Part shown: piece by piece, positions 50,245 to 60,505 of the stretch
Numbering within the stretch: position 1 is the first letter of the stretch
Layout: each line of letters begins with the position of its first letter
NCBI GenBank assembly: GCA_905221605.1
Contig: CAJNDS010002288.1
Location: 62,001-126,000, forward strand
Length of the DNA: 64,000 nt
DNA from: Symbiodinium natans
Taxonomy: Eukaryota; Sar; Dinophyceae; Suessiales; Symbiodiniaceae
Direction of reading: 5' to 3'
Made by a program: the position numbers and the translations under genes
The notes under the pieces: model-generated
What the model was told of the DNA's origin: nothing
What the model saw: the letters and a program-made list of their open reading frames with translations, nothing else
Database searches by the model: none

Positions 50245-53200
50245 AATACAAGACTAAGCAATAAGCCGAAGAACAAAAAAGTAAGTAAGAGAGAAAGAGA
50301 GAGTGAGAGAGCGAGAGAGAGAGAGAGAGTGTGCGAGAGAGAGAGAGAGACTGAGCGAGAGAGAGTGAGAGAAAGAGAGGCCCCAGAAAGAAAGATAGAA
50401 AGAACGGCAGACAGAAACAATCAAAGAAATAGCAGACAGAGAAAGGAAGAGAGAGAGAGAGAGGTAGAGAGTTGGATATGTGAGGCAACGAGCTTAGCCA
50501 GTGGACGCCGTGGAGTCTTTGGAGTATTCTTGTTACAGCATTCTCAGATAAGGGGGGGGAGAAAAAGCATCACCGAACCCCTACACCCATAGCTCTGCTA
50601 CTGTAGGTCCCCCCCCCCCCCATTCCCTACACCCCACGATGAAGCTTGTACTTCTCAACCAGAGCCCCCTCGAACCGTAAACCCACACCCCTAGTCGCCC
50701 CGTCTCCTTCATTCTCTTCCCTAAACCCTAAACCCTAAACCCTGAACCCTAAACCCTAAACCCTAAACCCCAGGCCCTTAGTTCCCTAACTCCACCCCTC
50801 GACATTCACAGAACCTTGCGGCACAGGACGCCCAGCTCGAGGGCAACCACACGGCACTGTCCTTGGCTGCGGCCCTCTCCACGAGGTCACTGGGTCGACC
50901 TAAACCCTAAACCCTAAACCCTAAACCCTAAACCCTAAACCCTAAACCCTAAACCCTAAACCCTAAACCCTAAACCCTAAACCCTAAACCCTAAACCCTA
51001 AACCCTAAACCCTAAACCCTAAACCCTAAACCCTAAACCCTAAACCCTAAACCCTAAACCCTAAACCCTGAACCCTGAACCCTGAACCCTAAACCCTGAA
51101 CCCTGAACCCTAAACCCTAAACCCTTGACGGGTTAGGTTGCCTGGTTACATAAACTCCTTTGAACACGAAGGTGTACCATCTTACTGGTCCTGCGTGGCT
51201 CTGGGACCCCGTCTATGGTGGAAGCCAAGGTTTAGGGTTCAAGGCTAGTTTCCCTGGGACGGGCCTTCATGGTGCAGGATTTAGGGTTTTTTGAGGGAGC
51301 TGGAAACAGCATGTTTGCAGAACGGCGATTTCAGCAAAAGCTGCAGAAACGCTCAAAGCCGGAAGAGTCCTAACCCGAATCCCCTTGAACCCCCCAAACC
51401 GCTTTAAACACAAACCCTCACACCAAACCCCAAACCCCAAGCCCTAAACTTTGAACCACAAACCCTAAACCCTAAACCCTAAACCCTAAACCCTAAACCC
51501 TAAACCCTAAACCCTAAACCCTAAACCCTAAACCCTACTAAACCCAACTAAACCCAACGAAACCCTACTAAGCCCTGAACCCTGAACCCTAAACCCTAAA
51601 CCCTAAACCCTAAACCCTACTAAACCCAACTAAACCCAACTAAACCCAACTAATCCCGACTAATCCCGACTAAGCCCTGAACCCTAAACCCTGAACCCTA
51701 AACCCTAAACCCTAAACCCTAAACCCTAAACCCTACTAAACCCAACTAAACCCAACTAAACCCAACTAAACCCAACTAAACCCGACTAAGCCCTGAACCC
51801 TGAACCCCAAAAACCCTAAACCCTACAGCCAGGTCTACCGTCTTGACCCTCCTGAACCTGAAAGCCGACCTCCACGTGCCCAAAGATCGGCTCGGCAGTT
51901 CTTGGCCTCAGCTGGGATTGGGGTTTAGGGTTTAGGGTTTAGGGTTTAGGGTTTAGGGTTTAGGGTTTAGGGTTTAGGGTTTAGGGTTTAGGGTTTAGGG
52001 TTTAGGGTTTAGGGCTTAGGGCTTAGGGCTTAGGGTTTAGGGTTTAGGGTTTAGTTTAGGGTCCATCACGTGTAGGATTCAGGGCATTGCGTTTAGGAAG
52101 GCGCACTGGGCCAAGTGAGTGAAAGTGCGCGGCCCATACCTTCGGGTTGTGGCAAGTTGGGGTTAAGGCGCAATTGGGTGCAGACAGTCCTCAACCCTAA
52201 ATTTAAACCCTAAACCCTAAACCTGTGACGCCTCAAGATCCTAGGGGGAGGGGGCGAGGGGGCGCCAGCATGCTAGGGTTTGGGTTTGGGGTTCAGAGTT
52301 TAGGGTTTAGGCCTTCTGGTTTAAATCTTGTAATGGGGTACTGAAACCGGAATGGGCTTAGCAGTTTACCGCCCCAAGCCCTGCAATCCTCAAGACCCGG
52401 CTTGCCATGACGCCTTGAATGCTTGAACCCCTTGACCCCAAGACCCCACATCCCGAATCCTAAAATTGCCCTTAAAACCCTAAACCCTAGACCCTAGACC
52501 CTAGACCCTAGACCCTAAACCCTAAACCCTAAACCCTAAACCCTAAACCCTAAACCCTAAACCCTAAAACCCTAAAACCCTAAAACCCTTAAACCCTTAA
52601 ACCCTTAACCCTTAAACCCTTCAACCCTAGAACCCAAAAACCCAAAAACCCTAAAACCCTAAAACCCTAAAACCCTAAAACCCTAAAACCCTAAAACCCT
52701 AAAACCCTAAAACCCTAAAACCCTAAAAACCTAAAACCCTAAAACCCTAAAACCCTTAAAACCCTAAAACCCTAAAACCCTAAAACCCTAAAACCCTAAA
52801 CCCTAAAACCCTAAAACCCAAAACCCAAAGCCTAAAGCTCTAAAACAACCCTAAAGCTACTCGACCTTGCACCCTAAACCCTATACCCTAAACCGTAAAC
52901 CCTAAACCCTAAACCCTAAAACTACTCAACCTAAACCCTAAACCCTAAACCCAAGTCTTGGTAGCCCGGTGGTACCCTTCTCCTATTTTGTTGGTTCAAG
53001 GCTCCCTGAAGCAACCAACCCAATTTAGGGATTAGGGTTTAGGGTTTAGGGTTTAGGGTTTAGGGTTTAGGGTTTAGGGTTTAGGGTTTAGGGTTTAGGG
53101 TTTAGGGTTTAGGGGTGGGGCGGGGGGGTCGGAACAGTTACTAATCGTATTCCCTTATGGTCCCTTCATAACTTTATTATAGTAACCTCCAAAACTCTGT

Positions 53201-53339
53201 TCTGATTCTTAAGGCCCTATATTACCCTTATTATTAAAATATGGTTGCGGGGCTAACGCCTGAGCCCACATAGCAGGCAACGCTTTGATGACTGCGGCGC
53301 GATTTGGAAACAACGAGGCGATCCCCTTACTGGTCTCAG
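49012..53339 (+). CDS. Second ankyrin-repeat gene, exons separated by telomeric repeats (partial)
   Basis: Exons: 49012-about 49075 (IEGNIPIIKILVEGKA), 50812-50885 (AQDAQLEGNHTALSLAAALS), 51833-51894 (TVLTLLNLKADLHVPKDRL) and 53277-53339 (NALMTAARFGNNEAIPLLVS). Joining exon 2 to 3 (ACGAG|GTCACT to AGCCAG|GTCTAC) gives one full ankyrin repeat. Exon 3 to 4 (GCTCG|GCAGTT to AGCAG|GCAACG) gives PKDRLGNALMTAARFG, again in register. The exon 1 to 2 join is not resolved. Start and end were not found; upstream exons may lie before 49012. Introns are 947 bp and about 1.4 kb and consist mostly of telomeric arrays. Function by analogy is protein binding only. Confidence 0.6.
50100..50190 (+). other. Coding-like stretch with 13-nt direct repeat
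   Basis: The frame KPYTFASLLAGQADPNELM then TWDIKDGEFWAASIPTI precedes a stop. GGACATCAAGGAC occurs at 50117-50129 and 50176-50188, 59 nt apart, the spacing pattern seen at repeat-derived introns here. Splicing between the copies would continue as DIKDCVHYDENER into the GA-rich array. Unidentified. Confidence 0.3.
50205..50465 (+). repeat. (GA)n-rich low-complexity tract
   Basis: Interrupted GAGAGA runs; the charged RERERE open frame and its Ser/Leu mirror on the other strand are by-products. Confidence 0.9.
50901..51125 (-). repeat. Telomere-like array inside ankyrin intron
   Basis: About 31 units, CCCTAAA with several CCCTGAA variants at the end. Confidence 0.97.
51463..51826 (-). repeat. 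Telomeric array with higher-order CCCAACTAAA blocks
   Basis: Three blocks each have (CCCTAAA)n followed by ACTAAACCCA units, then CCCTGAA. The block is repeated at about 51463, 51590 and 51680 with 100-130 bp period, a higher-order repeat built from telomeric units. Confidence 0.85.
51917..52055 (+). repeat. Telomere-like array, opposite orientation
   Basis: About 18 units of TTTAGGG with three CTTAGGG. Confidence 0.95.
52465..52945 (-). repeat. Telomere-like array with 7-bp and 8-bp units
   Basis: CCCTAGA, CCCTAAA and a long run of CCCTAAAA (about 52560-52810). The octamer dominates, unlike most other arrays. Confidence 0.95.
52957..53257 (+). repeat. F3 element interrupted by a telomeric array and an F7 copy
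   Basis: The F3 left part (CTTGGTAGCCCGGTGGTACC...GCAACCAACCCAA) ends at about 53022. TTTAGGG repeats run to 53113 and an F7-like segment (TCGTATTCCCTTATGGTCCC...TCTTAAGGCCCTATAT) to about 53220. The F3 right end (AAATATGGTTGCGGGGCTA) follows. The nesting gives a relative order of insertion. Confidence 0.6.
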
Positions 53340-53910
53340 GCAGCGGGGTGGGGGAGGGGTGGGGGGAGGGGAGGGGTTAGTAGGGGTTTAGGGTTTTGGG
53401 GTTGAGGGTTTAGGATTTAGGGTTTAGGGTTGGGGGAGTGTCCTGGTGTAGGGAGAGGGTACACTAGGACCTGTGCTGGCTGCTCTTCACCACTTTGAGC
53501 AGTTAGGTTCCTGTAAAACTTTGGGTTGAGGTAAACTAAGGGCTCAGGACTTAGGGCTCTAGGGCTTTAGGGCTTCATGCCTTTAAGGGCCTTAGGCTTA
53601 GGGTTTAGGGTTTAGGGTTCAGAGTTTAAGGCCAATGAAAGGTTAGGGTTTGGGGGTCACATAGCTTGAGGGTTTCTAGAGGGAACCCCCAACAAAAAGA
53701 CAAAACACCAAATCGTGACGATACTTAATGAGAATTTGACCACCGCGTTGGCGTTCTGAGTGCTCTGGCTAGGGCTTTCCGTTTTCCAACTACCTAGTAG
53801 AGCCTCCTCAGTCGCTGTGCGAGTAGGGTGCCGGGTTCTGCGCCTTAGGGTTTGGGGTTTAGGGTTTAAGGTTTAGGGTCACACACTGGCTGAGGATTTA
53901 GGGTTGCAAG
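53340..53910. other. No gene recognised
   Basis: G-rich start, degenerate TTTAGGG words, and an unassigned 53680-53830 stretch. Confidence 0.5.
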
Positions 53911-56342
53911 GGCCATCTGGGCTCTAAGGCGGCCACTGCCACCAGAGCTTCTGCTGAGATTCCTCACTCCACATCAGTCCAGCAATGGGGCCACCAGCTG
54001 CAAAGCCGAACCAGGTTGCGCGACGAGTTCAAGTTTGCCGGGAAGAGTTGCGCGGCACCTTCAAGATCGACTGGAGCAGCTTGTCGGAAGCAAGACTGGC
54101 GTTTTGCAGTCCATCTGCTCCAGGACATGTTGCGAACAGAAGGGGATCACAACGCGCTCCGCACCGCTTTTGTGGCGAGCCGGGCAAGGCAGTGGCAGGT
54201 TGCTCTCCAAGTTCTTACAGGGATCCTGGTCGCCGAGCTCTTGCCCGATGCTCCCAGCTTCAACTCTGCCATCGCGGCATGTCAAAAGGACTCCCGGTGG
54301 CCGCAAGTCCTCCAGCTCCTCTCTCACATGATACTGGGTATGGCTTGGGGATATTTTTGTACAGATTTCCCTTCTTTCCCTTTTTAAGGGAACCTCTTCA
54401 TAAATAGCTTTCAAAGGGCTTTAAAGCAACACCCAGGATATCACTGCAAGTCTGTCCAAGCGTTCGCAGCTTCAATTCCGGCATCAGCGCCTGTGGGAAA
54501 GGTGGTGAGTGGCAAGCGGCCCTGAATCTGCTTTTGCAGATGCCCCTCGTCCGAGCGATGCCAGACGTGATCAGTTTCAGTGCCAGCATCAGCGCCTGTG
54601 GGAGAGCTGGTGAGTGTCGGACGGCTCTGAATTTGCTTTCGCAGATGCCCGTGGTCGGGGTGGTGCCAAACGAGATCAGCTTCAGTGCTGGCATCAGTGC
54701 CTGTAAGAAAGGTGGCGAGTGGCAGATGGCCCTGCAATTGCTTTCGCAGATGCGGAGGGCAAGAGTTGTGCCGGACGTGGTCAGCTTCAATGCAGGCATC
54801 AGCGCCTGTAAGAAAGGTGGCGAGTGGCAGATGGCCCTGCAATTGCTTTCGCAGATGCCGAGAGCAAGAGTTGTGCCAGACGTGATCAGCTTCAGTGCAG
54901 GCATCAGCGCCTGTGAAAAAGGTGGAGAGTGGCAGATGGCCCTCCATTTGCTTTCGCAAATGCCGAGAGCAAGAGTTGTGGCAGAAGTGATAAGCTTCAA
55001 CGCAGGCGTCAGCGCCTGTGAGAAAGCTGGTGAGTGGCAGATGGCCTTGCATCTGCTGTCGCAAATGCGCATGGCCAGAGTGCTCCCGGACCACATCAGC
55101 TTCAGTGCCGGCATCAGCGCCTGTGGGAGAAGTGGTGAGTGGCAGATGGCCCTGACTTTGCTTTCGCAGATGCCAGTGGTCAAAGTATCACCAAACCAGA
55201 TCAGCTTCAGTGCTGCCATTACCGCCTGTGAGAAAGGTGGCGAGTGGCAGATGGCCCTGCAGTTGCTTTTGCAGATGCCGAGAGCAAGAGTTGTGCCGGA
55301 CGTGATTAGCTTCAATGCAGGTATTGGCGCATGCGAGAAATGTGGCAAGTGGCAGATGGCCCTGCAATTGATGTCGCAGATGCCGGAAGCAAAAGCTGTG
55401 CCGGACGTGATTAGCTTCAGTTCCGGCATCAGTGCTTGTGAGAAATGTGCCGAATGGCAGACGGCCCTGAGTTTGCTCTTGCAGATGTTCATGACCAAAG
55501 TGGCACCAAATGTGTTCAGCTTCAGTGCCGGCATCAGCGCCTGTGAGAAGGGTGGCGAGTGGCAGATGGCCTTGCATTTGCTTTGGCTCATGCCGAGAGC
55601 AAGAGTTGTGACAGAAGTGATCAGCTTCAATGCATGCATCAGCGCCTGTGAGAAACGTGGTAAGTGGCAGATGGCCTTGTTTTTGTTGACGCAGATGCCG
55701 GCAGCAAGAGTTGTGCCGGATGTGATCAGCTTCAATGCAGGCATCAGTGCTTGTGAGAAGCTTGGCAAGTGGCAGATGGCCCTGCAATTGCTTTCCCTGA
55801 TGCCTGTGGCCGAGGTGGTGCCGAACGTGATCAGCTTCAATGCCGGCATCAGCGCTTGTGAGAAAGGTGGCGAATGGCAGATGGCCCTGAGTTTGCTTGT
55901 GCAGATGCCCACGGCCAGACAAGCGCCAGACGAGATCAGCTTCAATACTGGCATTAGTGCCTTTGAGAAAGGTGGCGAGTGGCAGATAGCTCTGCACTTG
56001 CTTTCGCTCATGCCGAGAGCAAGCTTTGTGCCAGACGTGATCAGCTTCAATGCAGGCATTAGCGCCTGTGAGAAATGTGGGAAGTGGCAGATGGCCCTGT
56101 ATTTGCTGGTGCAGATGCCGGAAGCAAAAGCTGTGCCGGACGTGATCAGCTTCAATGCAAGCATCAGCGCCTGTGAAAAAGGTGGAAAGTGGCAAATGGC
56201 CCTCCATCTGCTTTCGCAGATGCCCATGGCCAGAGTCTTGCCAAATGAGATCAGCTTCAGTGCCGGCATCAGCGCGTGCGAGAAGGGAGAGGGGCAGAGG
56301 GCATCAGGTGTCCAGACGACATCAGCTTCGGTGACGACATAA
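53911..56342 (+). CDS. P-type PPR protein with at least 19 repeats, one GA-AG intron
   Basis: Exon 53911-54329 contains ACRKQDWRFAVHLLQDM and DAPSFNSAIAACQKDSRW. Exon 54437-56342 holds about 18 repeats of form VISFNAGISACEKGGEWQ then MALQLLSQMPRARVVPD. The intron join (CACAT|GATACT to CCCAG|GATATC) gives LLSHMISLQVCPSVRSFNS in exact 35-residue register. Position 5 is N or S and position 35 D, N or E, the pair used by the plant PPR code. Neighbouring repeats are very similar at DNA level (GGTGGCGAGTGGCAGATGGC many times), implying recent unequal exchange. No ATG in frame was found, so the 5' exon may be missing; an acceptor before 53911 is possible. The last repeat is broken: after GISACEKGEGQ the frame runs to a stop at 56340, while PPR-like residues (DDISFGDDISACAAEQQM) continue in another frame. 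A 674-codon open frame on the reverse strand is a shadow of the repeats. Confidence 0.88.
54330..54436 (+). repeat. F4 repeat forming a GA-AG intron of the second PPR gene
   Basis: It starts GATACTGGGTATGG and ends AACACCCAG, followed by GATATC, so GATA is present at both junctions. CTGGGT and ACCCAG near the ends are mirrored. Its interior (GGCTTGGGGATATTTTTGTA, CCCTTCTTT, AAATAGCTTTCAAAGGG) parallels the ankyrin-gene intron at 9537-9646. Confidence 0.65.
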
Positions 56343-57344
56343 GCGCCTGCGCTGCAGAGCAGCAGATGTGCAGGCAAATATCCGCAGATGCCAGCAGCTG
56401 GAGTCCTTCCGACGAAGATCACGCTCCTGTGCGGAGTGCGGCAGTCACTTTATCTCCATGAACGCGCGCAGCTCGAATCCTGGCGCCGGGGCTCTTATGC
56501 TCAGCTGTCTTGACGCGGCTATGAGGTCTCATAAGCAGGGCCTCTTGAAGGAATCTGATAGGGTATAGTAGCCCATCATGATAGAGGTCGTCCGTTGAGA
56601 TCTACTCCAGCAAGTGCGATTGCAGACTATGCCTGGCCGAACATGCTGATTGAGAGTGCTTCCCAGACTTTTCTGGGAGGTTCCCAAAATTTCGGTACCG
56701 GTTTGGGGTTTGGAGAGCTACTCTAGTCGTGCAACGCCTGAGCGCCCACGTTGCAAAATCGATCTATACTTATTATCCTAGACCCTAAACTCTAAACCCT
56801 AAACCCTGTATCTCGGGCTGCGCAGTGGTCAAACAAGTTGAGCACCAAATCTCGCACGACTGTTGCGGCCTGCGCCAGCTACGACCTTCCCTCCGCACAG
56901 AGATCCCTAAGGGTCCATGTACCCAGTGTATGCTTGGCGCCTAAAGCTACTTTGTGGGAACGCGTTTCAAGCCCAAGTTTATACTATATGGGTACATGGA
57001 CCCTTTGGGGGTATGCTTAATTTAAAGGATCGTGAATCCTGGCCTCTGTCTAGCTTTGTGGCACGATCTCGGTCCGCATTGAAAGCACGGCCAGCATTTC
57101 TGAACCACGTGAGTGCTCAGAGAAACACGTACAAGCCCGAGTAGGGGCATGCCCCCTTAACCCTTTATACCCTCCCGACCTTCAGAAAGATCCCTAGACC
57201 CTAAAGCCTATAAATCCTACACCACCATCTAAGGTTGGCCTTGTTTACAGGGATCTGAAGTATGGGCCCTTACTGTATATAGTGTATATAAGGGTTATAT
57301 AGCAAGGGACCCAAATTAAGGGCCCATGCTTTGGATCCCCTATT
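56343..57344. other. PPR 3' remnant, then unassigned sequence
   Basis: Broken PPR-like residues run to about 56400. A small open frame (to 56461) has no domain. 56700-57230 is unassigned. An F5 copy lies at about 57235-57335 (GTATGGGCCCTTACTGTATA...AGGGACCCAAATTAAGGGCC). Confidence 0.5.
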
Positions 57345-57451
57345 CTAACTGTACTTATCACCCAATCATGACCCTATTAGGGTACTTAAGGGGCTTATAA
57401 GTGGGTTATAACCACACTGCTAATTGGGTCATGAGTACCCTGAACCTCCAA
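57345..57451 (+). repeat. F2 element copy
   Basis: CTGTACTTATCACCCAATCA, GGGTTATAACCACACTGCTA, with right end GAGTACCCTGAACCTCCAAG. Confidence 0.75.
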
Positions 57452-57454
57452 GTA

Positions 57455-57665
57455 CACCCTAAACCCTAAACCCTAAACCCTAAACCCTAAACCCTAAACC
57501 CTAAGCCCTAAGCCCTAAGCCCTAAGCCCTAAGCCCTAAGCCCTAAGCCCTAAATCCTAAACCCTAAACCCTAAACCTTAAACCCTAAACCCTAAACCCT
57601 AAACCCTAAACCCTAAACCCTAACCCTAAACCCGAAACCCTAAACCCTAAACCCTAAACCCTCCA
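57455..57665 (-). repeat. Telomere-like array with CCCTAAG block
   Basis: CCCTAAA units, then nine CCCTAAG units, then CCCTAAA again. It directly abuts the right end of the F2 copy, and CTCCAAGTACACC occurs at both ends of the array (57445-57457 and 57661-57673), as expected if the array sits inside a duplicated 13-nt target. Confidence 0.9.
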
Positions 57666-57689
57666 AGTACACCAGGCCCATCCGACCTC

Positions 57690-57790
57690 GGCTTGCAGAA
57701 TCACTTTGGTGGTCGTCCCCTCCACGTGGCATCGATCAGCGAGAACCCTTTGGCGACCAGGACTTTTTGGATCAGGGGACGTCCTGAAAC
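57690..57790 (+). CDS. Ankyrin-like exon fragment
   Basis: The frame LQNHFGGRPLHVASISEN resembles the G-x-x-P-L-H-x-A-S start of an ankyrin repeat. It is surrounded by repeats. A second scrap, TSPGHAEILLKARL, lies at about 59942-59990. They could be exons of one gene, but no joins were established. Confidence 0.4.
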
Positions 57791-57965
57791 CCTAAGGCCC
57801 TCAACGCTAAGCCCTACAAACCCTAAACCGCACGGCGTACCGGGTGGCGTTGGGGGGAATAAGGGCTGCAGGGCGCGTTGAGACTTGGAGGTTTTTGTTC
57901 TAATTTGTTTTTTTCCGGTGGGGGTCGGGCGCTTTAGGGATTTTGGGGCTGGGTTTGATATCAAC

Positions 57966-58270
57966 CCCTAAACCCTAAACCCTAAAACCCCTGCACCTTT
58001 AAACTCAAACCTTCAAGTCCATGAACCTTAAACCCTAAACCCTGCACCCCAAACCCCTAAATTGGGAAGATCTGGGGGGGGGGGGGGGTGGCTGTATAGC
58101 GCAGGCTTTGAGATGTAGTAGGGCGGGGTGCTCGTTTATGGTTGGGGTTTGGGTTTAGGGTTTCAGGGTTTTAGGGTTTAGGGGTTTAGGGGTCTAGGGG
58201 TCTAGGGGTCTAGGGGTTTAAGGGGTTTAGGGGTTTAGGGTTTAGGGTTTAAACTGCAGACCCTTAGGGA
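57966..58270. repeat. Telomeric variants of both orientations
   Basis: CCCTAAA words occur to 58060, a G-run at 58075-58088, and TTTAGGG/TCTAGGGG units at 58150-58250. Confidence 0.8.
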
Positions 58271-58600
58271 CAGTTGGTGAGTGGGCTGTTCTCACAACCA
58301 CACGTTGCGGCAGAGGCTGCCGTCATGTACCTGGGGCACATGAGTCCTGGACATGCATGTGACATCGTGCACAATGGCTGGGGTGTGCTTAAGGCGTCCG
58401 ACAGAGCATTTCGCGCTGAAAGCTAGCCCGAAGTTGACCATTTCGTCCCCGCCGTGCACCATGTTCTTGTGCCTCAATGCTGCTTTGAGTGAGTTTCATG
58501 GCGAGGATGAAATCGCTTGTGTTTTAATGTGCACATGTCAATGCCCGAGAGAGATCTTGGAGTTTAGGGTTTAGTTTGGGCATGGACCTTCTAAGTGACG
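58271..58600. other. Coding-like stretch of undecided strand
   Basis: On the + strand VAAEAAVMYLGHMSPGHA then CDIVHNGWGVLKASDRAF runs from about 58300. On the - strand HKNMVHGGDEMVNFGLAF is open over 58292-58477. No telomeric repeats occur here. Neither frame matches a family I recognise. Confidence 0.3.
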
Positions 58601-59704
58601 CCTTTTTTCCATGACAGGACTCTTCTGCAGCTCTGCTGCGACCCGGATGTCGCCACCAACATTGGCTGCCCCGTCTTTTGGCGACAATGTGTTTGCAGTT
58701 ACAGGTACCTTCATCGGTTTCTCAGACAGACGCCCGCCCCCCCCCCCGCCCTCCACGGAGTTAGCCAAGGGCACCCTGAAGTGTCTTCGCACAGGGTTTA
58801 GGGTTAAGGGTTTAGGGTTTACGGTTTAGGGGTAGCGGGGAGGTCGGTGTTGGACATGCGCCAAGGCTTGTACGGTGCCTACGGGGGGTTTCTGCAGCTG
58901 CCGCTACTATTCATGTTGGCCCTTACTCACTCCCGTTTCTTGGGAAGGGGGGGTGTTCCGGTTGCCTTACAAAGCCCATGGGTGAAGCTTAAAACCCGAC
59001 CAAAGGCACCCTTTCTTTAGCATACGCATGGACGTGGGGTGCCGATGTGAGGATGAGTATGCCTAAACCCTAAACCCTAAACCCTAAACCTTAAACCCTA
59101 AACCCTAAACCCTAAACCCTAAAAGCTCTGCGAGCGACAACCTGGGATCGAGGGTTCAGGGTGCTCAATGCAGCCCACAGGTGCCATGCATGGTTCACAA
59201 CTTTTTTTGGGGGAGAGTTATGCACCCAAAGCCCTGTAAAGGTCGGGTTTTTGGGGAGTACCTCAAGTCCAGAATGGGTGCTGTTTGTATGTTTGTTTGT
59301 GTCATCAAGCACCATCCATGTCGGCTTGATTTCATAAAGCCTGTCCGGAGGCTCCATCTACAGCGCTACTGTGGAAAAAACAACAAGACATGTGCAGGTT
59401 TGGGGCACCCCTTTCCATGAGAGTGCTGCAAACGTGCCCTGGAGGATCCCCAGCTGGGGCCACCACAGCAACTAGGACCCAGAACAGACCCTTATTTTTC
59501 CGTTTTTTAGGGTTAAGGGTCTCTTATAAACCCCTTCACACCAAAAAGGACAAACAAAGCAAAGCAAAAAGGGGCCGCAAAGGAGGGATTGTCGGGTCTA
59601 TTGGTGCGTTTTCTTTGGCCCTTTCATGCTCCAATCCCCCCTTAAGCACCGCCACTACAACCCTAAACCGTAAACCCTAAGTCCCGTCCCACAAGCCCTA
59701 AACA
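58601..59704. other. Gene-poor stretch
   Basis: It includes 58610-58740 (unassigned, C-run at 58735-58748), a possible degenerate F3 (58930-59020), a CCCTAAA array (59063-59122) and an unassigned stretch with an open frame at 59181-59420. Confidence 0.45.
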
Positions 59705-60400
59705 CCTACTATAGGGGCCTGAATAATTAGAAAAAGGGATTTGGGGGTTATCATCGTATCATTATCGATTGGCCCTAAGGGAATACTAGTAGTAATTATC
59801 CCGACCCCTAAACCCTAAACCCTAAACCCTAAACCCTAAACCCTAAACCCTAAACCCTAAACCCTAAACCCTAAACCCTAAACCCCCTCGGGATCCTGCG
59901 ACTCCCGTCCTTCCTTGTCATAGGTGTTATGCTTCAGCCCTCAGTATGGGACGAGCCCTGGACATGCAGAGATCCTGCTAAAGGCGCGGCTTAGAGGGTC
60001 GAGGGTTCGAAGGGTTGCCAGGGCTTTCGGATTCTCCCCCCCCAAAAAAGAAGACCCTAAACCCTAAACCCTAAAACCTACACCAGTGTACCAGGCTTCA
60101 GTGTCCTGGGGTTCGGGTTTAGAGACCTTGGGGCCCCCATTGAACTAGGTTGTGGGTTGAGGGCTTAGGGTTTAGGCACGAGGAAGCTTCTGCTCGAGGT
60201 CCTTAGGTTCCTCCGGGTTTTAGGGTTTAGGCTTTGGGGCTTAGGGTTTAGGGTTTAGGGTTCCGCTCCACAAACTACAAACCTGAAGTTCTAAACCCTG
60301 TATAACCCTACAAGGCCAAACTGGAGACTGCTGCATCCAGACAGGCGGAGGTTTGGGGCCACCCCCCTTGGACCGTAGAACCTAAATATCCGAACCTAAC
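59705..60400. other. F7 copy, telomeric array and ankyrin scrap
   Basis: The F7-like segment is 59705-59810 (ATAGGGGCCTGAATAATTAG...CCCTAAGGGAATACTAGTAG, inverted relative to 14490). A CCCTAAA array follows (59813-59887), then the ankyrin-like TSPGHAEILLKARL (about 59942-59990), then mixed telomeric variants. Confidence 0.55.
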
Positions 60401-60402
60401 CT

Positions 60403-60505
60403 CGGTGTGGGGTTGTCAGACTTTAAAGTAAGCTCTTCTCCTCACCCGGTCTGCTCCTCACCATCCCACCCAGAGCGTGCCTGGGTGGGATGGTGAGGCC
60501 CAACC
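60403..60505 (+). repeat. Second copy of the element nested in F3 at 21.4 kb
   Basis: CTCGGTGTGGGGTTGTCAGA, AGCTCTTCTCCTCACCCGGT and CTGCTCCTC parallel 21367-21450. The end contains an inverted repeat (CACCATCCCACCCAG and CTGGGTGGGATGGTG). Confidence 0.65.

Noticed and set aside
50137-50592. RERERE-rich protein and its Ser/Leu mirror
   Set aside because: By-product of the (GA)n tract; no flanking coding signature of its own beyond the short segment before 50200.
54398-56422. 674-codon and 339-codon reverse-strand open frames across the PPR gene
   Set aside because: Antisense shadows of a 105-bp-periodic coding repeat. The + strand has the PPR register and the resolved intron.
1005-57665. 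CRISPR-like arrays
   Set aside because: Repeats are contiguous short tandem units without unique spacers, in a eukaryotic context.
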